The position numbers and the translations under genes were made by a program. The notes under the pieces are model-generated. The model worked only from the letters and a program-made list of their open reading frames with translations. It was not told where the DNA came from and ran no database searches. From Prolixibacteraceae bacterium (GTDB taxonomy: Bacteria; Bacteroidota; Bacteroidia; Bacteroidales; Prolixibacteraceae), in assembly GCA_028683385.1 (NCBI GenBank), contig JAQUIJ010000011.1:62001-126000 (forward strand): a stretch of DNA of 64,000 nt. The letters run 5' to 3'. Each line of letters opens with the position of its first letter. Positions within the stretch are counted from its first letter, which is position 1. Shown here in pieces: positions 17,306 through 26,617 of the stretch.

Positions 17306-17800
17306 TTAGGTTGTCTCTTTTTTCATTTGACTGGCAAGAGTATGCGATTTAGCTGCACTGCCAGCCGATGATCCAAAGTAGTAACTGTAAATCTGGGTCA
17401 GAACGGCACTTAAAACACCTAGGATATAAAGGATAATCTCTTTACTCTCCTGGGGTACATTTCCTGGCCTGAATATCAGGACAAAAAATAATGTAAGTGT
17501 GATGAAAGTTGTTCCAAGAGCCAAATAAGGTGCGACATTTTTTGCGAGTTGGGTGGCATATTCACTGGTCTGCACCTGAACCTCGCGCTGACGGGCACTG
17601 TTGATGTCTCCCAAAATCATTTGTTGCTCTTCGTTCGAAAGTTTTTGCATGTCCAATTGATATTGCATCTCCGACTTTCTGATTTCATTGTCGAGCGACA
17701 TTTTTTCTTCCTTGGTAGTAATCACATTATCGAGCACTTTGCCCACCGAATCGACAAGTGTACCGGCTCCTCCTGAAAATAGGTTTTGTAGAAATCCCAT
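17306..17800 (-). CDS. 3TM-type phage-like holin
   Basis: 164 residues. The start (MGFLQNLFSGGAGTLVDSVGKVLDNV) is followed by a charged coiled segment (about 30-85; KEEKMSLDNEIRKSEMQYQLDMQKLSNEEQQ). Two strong membrane helices follow (about 90-112 and 122-145), and the tail is Ser/Ala-rich. This organisation matches the Holin_3TMs family of phages and gene transfer agents. It lies 87 bases downstream of the GH108 muramidase on the same strand. Holins form membrane lesions that release an endolysin. No other phage gene is nearby, so this pair is isolated. Confidence 0.78.
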   Translation of the reverse strand: MGFLQNLFSGGAGTLVDSVGKVLDNVITTKEEKMSLDNEIRKSEMQYQLDMQKLSNEEQQMILGDINSARQREVQVQTSEYATQLAKNVAPYLALGTTFITLTLFFVLIFRPGNVPQESKEIILYILGVLSAVLTQIYSYYFGSSAGSAAKSHTLASQMKKETT

Positions 17801-17887
17801 GATTTGAATGATTTGCGATTTTGATATTTACCATTTACGATAGACAGTACAAAATTGTAAATCGGAAATAGTCAAATTGAAAATAAT

Positions 17888-18424
17888 TTAGGCGTTTTCG
17901 CCTAAAGCTCTGATTACCCAGCCATAGAAGTATTTTCGGCTGGTCGGTCTTTTCTTTACGATGTTTACATAGCGTGCAATTTTGGCCACTGTAAATGATG
18001 CCAAAAAATGTTCGGGATCAAAGTTGTTGATTGCTGAGATTGAATTTGGTCCGATTACCCCGTCAGATTTGGCGCCAACCACCATTTGTGCCAATGAAGC
18101 ACTTGTTGCTACACCGGCATTAACACCAAAATCGAAGATGGAATTGGCGATATCCTGATTAGTAATTTGATCACCGTTTATTTTATCCCAGAAAGTGACC
18201 CGATAGAAGTCAGATATGTTTTGCTGAAGTTCAGGATCTTTGTCGAGACTGGCCGGAAAACCAGCCTGTCGTTTCAAAATATCGACTTTTGTCCATCCGT
18301 CCCATTTGCTGAAAATCTTGCGCGCTACACCTTTATAGGTTTCGCCTCCCGGATCATCCGGATCGTTGCCATAGCCTCCTTCGTGGGCTATCATCAACTG
18401 AAATGCTTGAGTAAAATCAGCCAT
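17888..18424 (-). CDS. GH108 endolysin-like N-acetylmuramidase
   Basis: 178 residues with two domains. The GH108 catalytic domain (about 8-95) contains the signature IAHEGGYGNDPDDPGGETYKGVA, with catalytic Glu15. The C-terminal peptidoglycan-binding domain (about 95-175) contains GVIGPNSISAINNFDP. There is no signal peptide, so export would need the holin encoded downstream. It hydrolyses the glycan backbone of peptidoglycan. The length and domain order equal those of phage-type endolysins. With the following holin it forms a complete two-gene lysis cassette without spanins or structural genes. Confidence 0.88.
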   Translation of the reverse strand: MADFTQAFQLMIAHEGGYGNDPDDPGGETYKGVARKIFSKWDGWTKVDILKRQAGFPASLDKDPELQQNISDFYRVTFWDKINGDQITNQDIANSIFDFGVNAGVATSASLAQMVVGAKSDGVIGPNSISAINNFDPEHFLASFTVAKIARYVNIVKKRPTSRKYFYGWVIRALGENA

Positions 18425-18682
18425 AAGAATTGTGTTTTAAGTGAAACCAATCATACCTCATCAATAACAAAAGACAAATTTGTCTTTAAATGTTTATTCA
18501 CTTAAAATTGAAAAGGTTACCCTAATTTTTGTTAATTCTTTCAAATCCAGTATCCTGTAGATTTTGCTGAGTAACACTTGTATTTAAATTGTTATGTTTC
18601 CCTTTAGTGGTTTTCAATAGAGCTATTCAAGATTTTATTGTTTTGTGGTTGATAGTGTGACGTTTATAAGCTATTGAATGGA

Positions 18683-19321
18683 TCAAAAAATACTTTGTTC
18701 GATAAATATCCCGAAATTACTGAAGCTCTTGTAATTTGGACCAACCTGTTCCAACCCTGCCGCAATTCCGACTTGAGTATTCTTAAATCCAAGACCCAGA
18801 CGAAGATCCTGCGCGGATTTAATGTTCCCGTCGCGGTTGAATAAAAACAAACTTTGGACACCAACAACAAAATCAAGCTGCTCATTGATCTTGGGAGTGA
18901 ACTGAAGGATTGAAAAAATATCGCCTTCATTTTTTCCGTTGTTGAAATTAATTCGTGGCGAGAGTAATAAGAACAGCGATTTTTTGTTCAATTTATACTG
19001 CAATCCGGCGGTTGGCAAAAGACCAGCTTTACCGGTATAAAGTCCACCACCGGTTATCCTGAAATTTTTAATGGGTTCGAAAAATACCAAATCTTGTAGC
19101 ATTAAATCATTCTCGCTGTTATGGAGATAGTCGAACTGGAGAATATTGATGTGGAAAATACCAAACTTTGATGTTTGACTGAAATTTTTGCTTACGATCA
19201 TTTTTAAAGTTCCATACTTATTTCCTAACATCAATTCTGCCGGAATGGGTTGCGCTTTAGCCATGAATCCATTCAAGATCAAGAGCAAAAACAACGAGAT
19301 AAGCATTTTCATTTTTATCAT
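18683..19321 (-). CDS. Outer-membrane beta-barrel protein, unknown
   Basis: About 212 residues from the ATG at 19321. A longer frame to 19399 exists but would overlap the upstream gene and bury the signal peptide. The signal sequence MLISLFLLLILNGFMAKAQ is followed by alternating polar/hydrophobic strands with a terminal aromatic (EQSIF), typical of small beta-barrels (YGTLKMIVSKNF, LFLLLSPRINF, VVGVQSLFLF). No family is recognised. It starts 23 bases after the DUF4405-like gene and is likely co-transcribed with it. Confidence 0.72.
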   Translation of the reverse strand: MIKMKMLISLFLLLILNGFMAKAQPIPAELMLGNKYGTLKMIVSKNFSQTSKFGIFHINILQFDYLHNSENDLMLQDLVFFEPIKNFRITGGGLYTGKAGLLPTAGLQYKLNKKSLFLLLSPRINFNNGKNEGDIFSILQFTPKINEQLDFVVGVQSLFLFNRDGNIKSAQDLRLGLGFKNTQVGIAAGLEQVGPNYKSFSNFGIFIEQSIF

Positions 19322-19344
19322 TTGTATAAATTCTAAGGAATAAA

Positions 19345-19920
19345 TTATGCAGTCGCAGTTTTCTTTGTGATGAAGTATTGGGTTATGGTGATGTACCATT
19401 TAAATCGCTGAACAATGTGGATTAGCACTAAACCCAGTAATATCTGGCTTGTGATTTCGTGGATTTCTTTGAAATTGACAATATTACGCGGCACAACCTG
19501 TGTCCAAAGTAGTATCCCGGAAACAGCCATCGCGATAAAAAATACGACTGTAATCGAAAGCAGTTTGTTTTTTAACAGATGTTGGGTCGAAAAAAGTTTT
19601 TTAAACCAACCCCAGTGTTGTATGGTATGTAACAACATCAATGCAAGAAGAGATAAACCCAGATAAACATGCGTGCTATCTTTTCCTTTGACTGGTTCTG
19701 AACTAGTTCCTTCACCGCTGATGAGGTCAATTACGTCAGCCTCGTTCATGGAGCGACTGCTGTATTCAATGTATGAACTCTCTTCCCGGAAATGGCCCCT
19801 TTCCCCATGATGTTCTCCTCCTCCGTCAAATAATCCTGTTTGGGCTGTGATACCAAAAATAACGATCAAAAGTACATTTACCAGATACTTTAGCTTGAGT
19901 GATTTTAATAATGTTTTCAT
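19345..19920 (-). CDS. DUF4405-like four-helix membrane protein
   Basis: 191 residues. Hydrophobic helices lie at about 12-30, 85-103, 120-142 and 152-172, with His residues in or near the helices (LLHTIQHWGWF, EIHEITSQILLGLVLIHIVQRFKW). The arrangement resembles cytochrome-b-like DUF4405 proteins, where such His residues may bind heme. A periplasmic-type loop after helix 1 is rich in His, Gly and Glu (GGGEHHGERGHFREE) and could bind metal. It is upstream of the barrel protein gene and 149 bases downstream of a LytTR response regulator gene on the same strand. Confidence 0.72.
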   Translation of the reverse strand: MKTLLKSLKLKYLVNVLLIVIFGITAQTGLFDGGGEHHGERGHFREESSYIEYSSRSMNEADVIDLISGEGTSSEPVKGKDSTHVYLGLSLLALMLLHTIQHWGWFKKLFSTQHLLKNKLLSITVVFFIAMAVSGILLWTQVVPRNIVNFKEIHEITSQILLGLVLIHIVQRFKWYITITQYFITKKTATA

Positions 19921-20069
19921 GTTCTTCGCATTTAATAATTGATTTTTTAGTTTTCCTGTAATACAAACATAAACAGCAAGTATTGCTCTAATTCGGAATT
20001 CTAAATGAAGCGAAGATTTTCAGGAGTGAAATGCTCTAAAATAGAGTTGAAATGTAATCGGTAATTGGG

Positions 20070-20828
20070 TTACTTCCCGTCAAACCATTCTCTGAATTCG
20101 GTTACGCGTGTACGGCTGATGAGAATTTTTTCAGGAATGGCTACTTTTAGGTTGATTGATAGTCGGTTGTTGAACCAGAAATCAACTTCTTGAATTGAAT
20201 TTTTTGAGATGATGAATTGCCTGTTTGCTCTAAAAAAGTCATTAGGATTTAGTTTTCCAGCCAATTCATCAAGGGTAAAATCGAGGTTCCAAGATTTACC
20301 ATCAAAAGCTTTAGCGATTACAATTCCCGAATCGATGTAGATGTAGGCAATATCGCAGGCTAAAAGAGGAATCATTTTATCGCCTTTTACCGATACCAGA
20401 AAATGTGTTTTGTATGATTTCTCTTGTTTCAGGGAGTCAATAAGTTGTTGGATATCTGACTTGATATTATTACTCGCTGAAAGTGTTTTGAGTTTAACCA
20501 TAGCCTTTTCAACAGCTTCATTTGTTATTGGTTTAAGCAAATAGTCAATGCTGTTTACCTTGAACGCTTTGACCGCATATTCGTCGTAGGCAGTTGTGAA
20601 GATGATGGGGCAGGTGATATTTACGTGATCGAAAATCTTAAAAGCTGATCCGTCAGCAATGTGTATATCCATAAAAACCAGATCGGGTAGGGGATGATTC
20701 TCAAACCATGCGACCGAAGATTTGATACTATCTAATATGTCGATTATTTCAATGTCGCCAACTTCGTTCAGCACGCTTACCAGATGTCGTGCTGCCAGCA
20801 TTTCGTCTTCAATCACAAGAGCTTTCAT
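20070..20828 (-). CDS. LytTR-family response regulator
   Basis: 252 residues. The receiver domain (1-120) has the acidic pair EDE near the start, phosphoacceptor Asp54 in LVFMDIHIADG, Thr in FTTAYDEYAV and the Lys in LLKPI. A LytTR DNA-binding domain (about 150-250) follows (FLVSVKGDKMIPLLACDIAYIYIDSG...FRANRQFIISKNSI). It binds direct repeats as a dimer to activate transcription. It is encoded four bases after the histidine kinase gene, so the pair is a two-component system. The barrel and DUF4405 genes downstream are plausible, unproven targets. Confidence 0.94.
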   Translation of the reverse strand: MKALVIEDEMLAARHLVSVLNEVGDIEIIDILDSIKSSVAWFENHPLPDLVFMDIHIADGSAFKIFDHVNITCPIIFTTAYDEYAVKAFKVNSIDYLLKPITNEAVEKAMVKLKTLSASNNIKSDIQQLIDSLKQEKSYKTHFLVSVKGDKMIPLLACDIAYIYIDSGIVIAKAFDGKSWNLDFTLDELAGKLNPNDFFRANRQFIISKNSIQEVDFWFNNRLSINLKVAIPEKILISRTRVTEFREWFDGK

Positions 20829-20832
20829 CTTT

Positions 20833-21879
20833 TTACGGTTTGATTAAGGGTACTTCTACTTTAAACTCCTGATCAATCTTAAATATCTGAATGTCATAGT
20901 TTCCTAATAGCCGAAAAAGTTTCGACAGGTTAGTCAACCCTATTCCGTTACCTTCTTCCTGTGTCAGTTTCTCCTGAATTTTATTGCTGACCTCAAGGAA
21001 GCCTTTTTCTGTTGTTTGTATTTTAATTAGAAACGGGTATTCTTTGCTAATTTCATTGTGTTTTACCGCATTTTCAACGAGAGTCTGTATCGTTAATGGT
21101 GGAAGTTCGAAGTCTTTAAGTTGATCGTCAATTTTTGTTTCTATGGTCAGATTGGTGCCGTACCTCATTTTCAAAAGAAAAATATACGATTCGGTAAATT
21201 CAAGTTCTTCGCTCAGGGTGACGAGTTGTTTACGGTTGCTTTGTAACGTATAGCGCAAAACCTGAGAAAGGTGACTGATGTATTGCTTGGCCAGTGATGG
21301 TGAATCTTCTACAAGTATTTTTAATGCTGTCAGCGAGTTGAAAAGAAAATGTGGACTGACTTGATTTTTAAGCGATTCGAATTGGCTTTTTAAACTCTCG
21401 CTTCGCAATTTTTCGTTCTCAACTTCAATAGTCTGCTTTTGAAAGATAAGTCTCAGAATTAAGATGCTAATTAATACAATTGATGAACAAAAGAAATTTC
21501 TAACGAGAAGGTCTTCACCACGTCTATGAATGTAGACCTGAGATTCAACTGAATGTTTTGTGATAATAAATAGTTGAGCAAAAATGAAAGCGAATAGAAA
21601 TGTAAGGACAATCGATGCAGCAATCTTTTTAAAATTTAGCTTGTAATGGGCATCGAATGGTTTGTATAACGGATAATTCAGAAGAAAAATAAGAAATGCA
21701 AGGATGAAGGTCGATAAAAAATCAAAGCTGGCATGAGACAGTGTTAATATTTCGCCATGACGACCCACGCCATCATCGAATAAAGTTTGGGCAATCAATG
21801 AGAAATGGATTGTTAGGCTTATCGCAAATGACAGAAGCAATGATATCCAGATGTATTTCTTCGGCATAGTTGTACTCAT
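20833..21879 (-). CDS. LytS/YehU-type sensor histidine kinase
   Basis: 348 residues from the ATG at 21879 (a TTG further up is unlikely). Four membrane helices (about 8-28, 46-66, 80-100, 123-143) have little periplasmic mass between them, so the sensed signal is probably in the membrane or a very small ligand. The His_kinase region has QVSPHFLFNSL, with His177 as the likely phosphorylated residue. An HATPase follows, with VENAVKH and GIGLTNL. It is coupled to the LytTR gene four bases downstream. Confidence 0.93.
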   Translation of the reverse strand: MSTTMPKKYIWISLLLSFAISLTIHFSLIAQTLFDDGVGRHGEILTLSHASFDFLSTFILAFLIFLLNYPLYKPFDAHYKLNFKKIAASIVLTFLFAFIFAQLFIITKHSVESQVYIHRRGEDLLVRNFFCSSIVLISILILRLIFQKQTIEVENEKLRSESLKSQFESLKNQVSPHFLFNSLTALKILVEDSPSLAKQYISHLSQVLRYTLQSNRKQLVTLSEELEFTESYIFLLKMRYGTNLTIETKIDDQLKDFELPPLTIQTLVENAVKHNEISKEYPFLIKIQTTEKGFLEVSNKIQEKLTQEEGNGIGLTNLSKLFRLLGNYDIQIFKIDQEFKVEVPLIKP

Positions 21880-21977
21880 GATTCTCAAAGGTACAAATAA
21901 CCAGAAGCTATTTGTGTGGAAAATGTTTTGAAATGATCAATTGCTAGGTTGAAATGATAAAAAACAGAACTGAAATA

Positions 21978-22013
21978 AAAAGACCCGTTTCGCAAGCACG
22001 AAACGGGTCTTTT
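21978..22013 (-). terminator. Terminator of the M3 peptidase pair
   Basis: AAAAGACCCGTTTCG (21978-21992) and CGAAACGGGTCTTTT (21999-22013) form a perfect 15-bp stem with a 6-base loop. On the minus strand it is followed by a T run. It lies 24 bases past the stop of the second peptidase gene. Confidence 0.93.
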
Positions 22014-22037
22014 CCCTGAGAGAATATCCTGTATGTT

Positions 22038-24146
22038 TTATTTCAAACCCTTGCGTTTCAAAAGTGGTTCTATCGAAGGTTCCTGACCACGGAAATTTTT
22101 GTAAATAGTCATTCCTTCGTCCGATCCTGATTTGGTTAACAGTGTACGGAATCTGGCAGCAATTTCAGGATTAAAAATATTACCGCTTTGTTTGAAAGCA
22201 TCGAAAGCATCGGCATCGAGTACGGCAGCCCAGGTGTACACATAGTAACCGGCAGAATAACCTCCGGAGAAAATATGTGAAAAATAAGTACTACGGTAGC
22301 GTGGGGCAATTTCTTTAATCAACCCGATTTTATCCATCGATGCTTTTTCAAAGGCTTCCACATCTCCGCTGAACGGAATCGTGTGCCAGTCCATATCGAG
22401 CATTGAAGCTGCCAGTAATTCAACGGTTTCGAAACCCTGATTAAACTGAGCGCTTTTTTCGAGTTTGGTAATCAATTGTTGCGGAATCACTTCTCCGGTT
22501 TTATAATGTTTGGCGTACACGCGAAGAACTTCAGGCTCAGATGCCCAGTTTTCCATGATTTGAGAAGGAAGTTCAACAAAGTCGTTCGGAACACTTCCGG
22601 CAGTGCGGCGGTATGGCCCGTCGGTAAATAATGCATGAAGCGCATGTCCTGATTCATGAAACAAGGTGGTTACTTCGTCGAAACTCAACAATGCAGGAAC
22701 ATCTCCGGATGGGCGGGTGAAGTTGCAAACGATGGAAACCACCGGAGTAATCATTTTGCCATCTTTATATGCCTGGTTGCGGAAAGAAGTACACCAGGCT
22801 CCGTTACTTTTTCCGGCGCGTGGATGAAAATCCATGTAGAAAATACCAATGTGCTTGCCATTAGCTTCCTGAACTTCGTAAGTCATAACTTCAGGATCAT
22901 AAATCGGCAAGTCGGTTCTTTTTATGAATTTGATTCCGTAAAGTTTGTTGGCAGTGTAAATCATGCCGTCGATCACATTTTCGAGCTTGAAATAAGGCTT
23001 CAACTGAGCTTCGTCCAGATCGTATTTGGCTTTCCGGACTTTTTCGGCATAAAACCACCAATCCCACATGTCCAGTTTAAACTTTCCGCCTTCTTTGTCA
23101 ATCATGGCTTGCATATCATCACGCTCTTTTTTTGCACGTTCAAGTGCCGGAGTCCAGAGCTTCATCAGAAGTTCGTTCACCTTTTCAGGCGTTTTAGCCA
23201 TATTCACATCAACCACATAGGCTGCCCAGTTATTAAAACCAAGTAGTTTTGCTTTCTGTTCGCGCAGTTTTACCAGTTTGCCAAGCACTTCTTTGTTGTC
23301 GTTGGCATTTCCGTTATTGCCCCGCATGAGGTAACCTTTATACAATTTCTCGCGAAGTGCGCGGTTTTCGGCAAACTGAAGGAATGGAAGCATGCTTGGT
23401 TTTTGTAGGGTAAAAACCCATTTGCCTTCCAGACTGTCTGCTTTAGCCAGATCGGCAGCAGCAGAAACAACATCGGCTGGCAAACCTTTCAGGTCGGCTT
23501 CATTGTCGATCACCAACTTGAAGTTTTTATTGGTTTCGGCCAATGCATTTTCACCGAATTTAAGTTCTGCCATCGAAAGTTCGTCGTTTAGCTTGCGAAG
23601 TTCGGCTTGTTTTTCTTCAGGCAAATTAGCGCCGCTACGTTCAAAATCCTGGTAATATTTTTCAACAACCCGAAGTTGTTCTGCATTAAGATTTAGATCA
23701 TGCCGTTTTTCATACACTGCTTTCACCCGTTTGAAAAGGTCTTTGTTCAGCATGATGTTGTCGCGGTGCGCCGAAAGTTTTGGAGTGATTTCGCGCGCCA
23801 GAGCCTGCATTTCGTCGTTGGTATTGGCCGAATTCAGGTTAAAAAATACATTGCCTACATTGTTCAGCAAATCGCCCGATACATCAAGTGCCAATATGGT
23901 ATTTTCGAAAGTAGCTTCGTCTTTGTTGTCGGTAATTGCTTTTATTTCAGCGATCTGATTCTCAATTCCGGCATCGATGGCTGGCATGTAATGCTCCAGC
24001 TTGATTTCGTTGAATGGCGGAACCTGAAAAGGAGTGGTGTACTCTTTAAAGAATGGATTGTTCATGTCTTTTTTTTGTTCTTTGGCTGTGTTGCAGGCAT
24101 TAAACATCAATGCAAGTGCAACAAGCGATAACCCGATTTTCTTCAT
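22038..24146 (-). CDS. M3 family metallopeptidase (Dcp-like), lipoprotein
   Basis: 702 residues. The signal sequence ends in the lipobox MFNAC, so it is predicted to be a lipoprotein. The M3 thimet-oligopeptidase/peptidyl-dipeptidase fold follows. The zinc site HEXXH is at 497-501 (FHESGHALHALF), with the third ligand Glu in the downstream ELPSQIMENWASEP helix and the YYVYTWAAVLDADAFDAF substrate-binding segment near the end. It removes dipeptides or cuts oligopeptides in the periplasm. It is a tandem paralogue of the gene at 24177, 30 bases downstream of it, and the two look very similar over their whole length. Confidence 0.95.
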   Translation of the reverse strand: MKKIGLSLVALALMFNACNTAKEQKKDMNNPFFKEYTTPFQVPPFNEIKLEHYMPAIDAGIENQIAEIKAITDNKDEATFENTILALDVSGDLLNNVGNVFFNLNSANTNDEMQALAREITPKLSAHRDNIMLNKDLFKRVKAVYEKRHDLNLNAEQLRVVEKYYQDFERSGANLPEEKQAELRKLNDELSMAELKFGENALAETNKNFKLVIDNEADLKGLPADVVSAAADLAKADSLEGKWVFTLQKPSMLPFLQFAENRALREKLYKGYLMRGNNGNANDNKEVLGKLVKLREQKAKLLGFNNWAAYVVDVNMAKTPEKVNELLMKLWTPALERAKKERDDMQAMIDKEGGKFKLDMWDWWFYAEKVRKAKYDLDEAQLKPYFKLENVIDGMIYTANKLYGIKFIKRTDLPIYDPEVMTYEVQEANGKHIGIFYMDFHPRAGKSNGAWCTSFRNQAYKDGKMITPVVSIVCNFTRPSGDVPALLSFDEVTTLFHESGHALHALFTDGPYRRTAGSVPNDFVELPSQIMENWASEPEVLRVYAKHYKTGEVIPQQLITKLEKSAQFNQGFETVELLAASMLDMDWHTIPFSGDVEAFEKASMDKIGLIKEIAPRYRSTYFSHIFSGGYSAGYYVYTWAAVLDADAFDAFKQSGNIFNPEIAARFRTLLTKSGSDEGMTIYKNFRGQEPSIEPLLKRKGLK

Positions 24147-24176
24147 GTTTTTATTTCTTTTTTTATGGTGTGAATT

Positions 24177-26282
24177 TTAATTTAGTCCACGACGTTTCAG
24201 TAATGGTTCAATTGATGGTTCCTGACCGCGGAAGTTTTTATAAATCGTCATGCCTTCGTCTGATCCCGATTTGGTTAACAGCGTCCGGAATTTGGCTGCC
24301 AGTTCAGGATTAAACAAGTCGCCACTTTGTTTAAAGGCATCAAAAGCATCGGCGTCGAGCACTGCAGCCCACGTGTAAACATAGTATCCGGCAGAATAAC
24401 CTCCGGAGAAAATGTGCGAAAAGTAGGTGCTGCGATAGCGCGGTGCAATTTCGGGGATTAAACCAATTTTGTCCATCGAAGCCTTTTCGAAAGCTGCAAC
24501 GTCGCCGTTAAACGCATTGGTGTGGTAATCCATGTCAAGCAACGAGGCGGCCAATAATTCAACCGTTTCAAATCCCTGATTGAATTGTGCACTCTTCGTT
24601 AATTTTGAAATCAATTCTTCAGGAATTACCTGACCAGTTTTATAGTGTTTGGCATAAACGCGCAATACTTCAGGCTCAGAAGCCCAGTTCTCCATAATTT
24701 GCGAAGGAAGTTCTACAAAATCGCGCGGAACATCGCGGGCCGTGCGTTTGTAAGGTCCATCGGTAAACAGCGAGTGGAAAGCGTGACCCGATTCGTGAAA
24801 CAATGTGGTAACCTCTTCGAAACTAAGCAGGGCTGGAACATCGCCGGAAGGACGGGTAAAGTTGCAAACAATGGAAACTACCGGAGTAATTTTTTGTCCG
24901 TCTTTGTATGATTGAGAACGAAAGGTGGTGCACCATGCGCCGTTGTTTTTTCCTGCTCGCGGATGAAAATCCATGTAGAAAATACCAATGTGGCGGCCAT
25001 CAGCTTCCTGAACTTCGTAGGTCATCACTTCATCGTTGTAAACCGGAATATCGGTTCGTTTGATAAATTTCACGCCATAAAGTTTGTTGGCTACATAAAA
25101 CATTCCGTCGATCACATTTTCAAGCTTGAAATAGGGTTTCAACTGGGCTCCATCCAGATCGTATTTGGCTTTACGAACCTTTTCGGCATAATACCACCAA
25201 TCCCACGATTCGAGTTTGAACTTGCCACCTTCCTTGTCAATCATGGCCTGCATGTCGTTGCGTTCCGTTTTCGCCCGTTCGAGCGCAGGAACCCAAAGTT
25301 TCATCAGGAAATTATCAACATTTTCAGGTGTTTTGGCCATATTCTCATCAACTACATAGGCTGCATAATTTGGAAATCCCAGAAGTTTTGCCCGTTCGTT
25401 GCGCAATTTGATAATGTTTGCAATAACTTGTTTGTTGTCGAATGCATTGTCGTAGTTTCCGCGGTTCAGGTAGCCTTTATACAACTTTTCGCGCAGGCTG
25501 CGGTTTTCGGCATACTGAAGAAATGGCAACATGCTTGGTTTCTGAAGTGTGAAAATCCATTTTCCTTCCTGACCGGCTTTTTTTGCCAGTTCAGCAGCAG
25601 CGGTAATTACATCATCAGGCAAACCTTTCAGGTCATCTTTATTGTCGATTACCAATTTGAAATTTTTGTTGGTTTCGGCCAGCGTATTTTCGCCAAATTT
25701 GAGCGTCTGCATCGAAAGTTGCTTGTTCAGTTCGCGCAATTCGGCCTGTTTATCCTCCGGAAGATTTGCTCCACCGCGTTCAAAATCTGTATAGATTTTT
25801 TCAACCAGTCGCACTTGGTCATGATTCAGATTCATGGAATTTCGTTTTTCATAAACGGCTTTTACCCGTTTAAACAAATCCATATTTAGCATGATGTTAT
25901 CGCGGTGAGCCGACAGCATTGGGGTTATTTCGCGTGCAAGTGCCTGCATCTGGTCGTTCGTGTTGGCCGAATTCAGGTTTGAAAAGATGCGGGTTTTATT
26001 CAGTAATTCACCTGAATTATCGAATGCCAGAATGGTATTCTCAAAGGTTGGCGTTTCCTTATTCTCAGTTATCGCTTTGATTTCAGCCATTTGATCGGCA
26101 ATGCCTGCTTCCATAGCCGGTTTAAAATGCTCCAGCTTAATTTCGTTGAATGGTGGAACCTGAAAAGGTGTTTTGTATTCGCTAAAAAATGGGTTACTCA
26201 TATCTCTCGTTTGGGCATTGACATTGAAGCAAGAATATAGACATAGTGAAAATATGCCAATAGAAATTCCGATCTTTTTCAT
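24177..26282 (-). CDS. M3 family metallopeptidase (Dcp-like), exported
   Basis: 701 residues, nearly co-linear with the neighbouring copy and identical at most positions by eye. The zinc site HEXXH is at 496-500 (FHESGHAFHSLF), with the same ENWASEP helix and C-terminal GSDEGMTIYKNFRGQEPSIEPLL block. The main difference is the signal: this copy ends LYSCFNVNAQ, with a Cys but an ordinary signal-peptidase-I-like AQ site, so one copy may be soluble and one lipid-anchored. It is the first gene of the two-gene unit and was probably produced by tandem duplication. Confidence 0.95.
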   Translation of the reverse strand: MKKIGISIGIFSLCLYSCFNVNAQTRDMSNPFFSEYKTPFQVPPFNEIKLEHFKPAMEAGIADQMAEIKAITENKETPTFENTILAFDNSGELLNKTRIFSNLNSANTNDQMQALAREITPMLSAHRDNIMLNMDLFKRVKAVYEKRNSMNLNHDQVRLVEKIYTDFERGGANLPEDKQAELRELNKQLSMQTLKFGENTLAETNKNFKLVIDNKDDLKGLPDDVITAAAELAKKAGQEGKWIFTLQKPSMLPFLQYAENRSLREKLYKGYLNRGNYDNAFDNKQVIANIIKLRNERAKLLGFPNYAAYVVDENMAKTPENVDNFLMKLWVPALERAKTERNDMQAMIDKEGGKFKLESWDWWYYAEKVRKAKYDLDGAQLKPYFKLENVIDGMFYVANKLYGVKFIKRTDIPVYNDEVMTYEVQEADGRHIGIFYMDFHPRAGKNNGAWCTTFRSQSYKDGQKITPVVSIVCNFTRPSGDVPALLSFEEVTTLFHESGHAFHSLFTDGPYKRTARDVPRDFVELPSQIMENWASEPEVLRVYAKHYKTGQVIPEELISKLTKSAQFNQGFETVELLAASLLDMDYHTNAFNGDVAAFEKASMDKIGLIPEIAPRYRSTYFSHIFSGGYSAGYYVYTWAAVLDADAFDAFKQSGDLFNPELAAKFRTLLTKSGSDEGMTIYKNFRGQEPSIEPLLKRRGLN

Positions 26283-26617
26283 TCTGAATGGGTTTGATTT
26301 TTATTTGGGTTGAAATATAGAAATTTAGAGCTGCTTCAATACTGATAAATGTCGTGAAATTCATAGAAATATGATTTAATTCAGGAAAAGGAGGAAATAC
26401 AAGGACCAATGAAGTTAGGTCAACTGAAAATGAGAAACCGTTCGGGAAGAGAATCTTCAGCAGCAAAATCTATTTTCGCCAAAATATTTGCTGTCGTGTA
26501 TGTTTCATTTTGACCCATGGCATAAAACCTGCCCCAAAATTGACAGAATCTGGAACAAGGCTGACATTTTAATCAACTATTCAGAAATACTTTCGCTTCG
26601 AACAAAACTCCTAACTT
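26283..26617. other. Divergent intergenic region between M3 operon and GH2 locus
   Basis: 335 bases. A TACTTTCG box at 26588-26595 resembles a -7 element and would put the GH2 start codon close downstream. No -33 at the right spacing was found. TTGACA at 26540-26545 is of uncertain meaning. An HTCS binding site for the polysaccharide locus would be expected here, but I cannot define one by eye. Confidence 0.4.

Noticed and set aside
17306-18424. Prophage
   Set aside because: Only the two lysis genes are present; no integrase, repressor, structural genes or attachment repeats were found around them.
24912-25889. Long plus-strand frame (325 codons) opposite the M3 peptidase gene, and other long antisense frames at 22656-23246 and 23700-24131
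   Set aside because: They mirror the codon pattern of the real M3 genes, have no recognisable domain and no promoter, and the same kind of frame appears opposite both duplicates.
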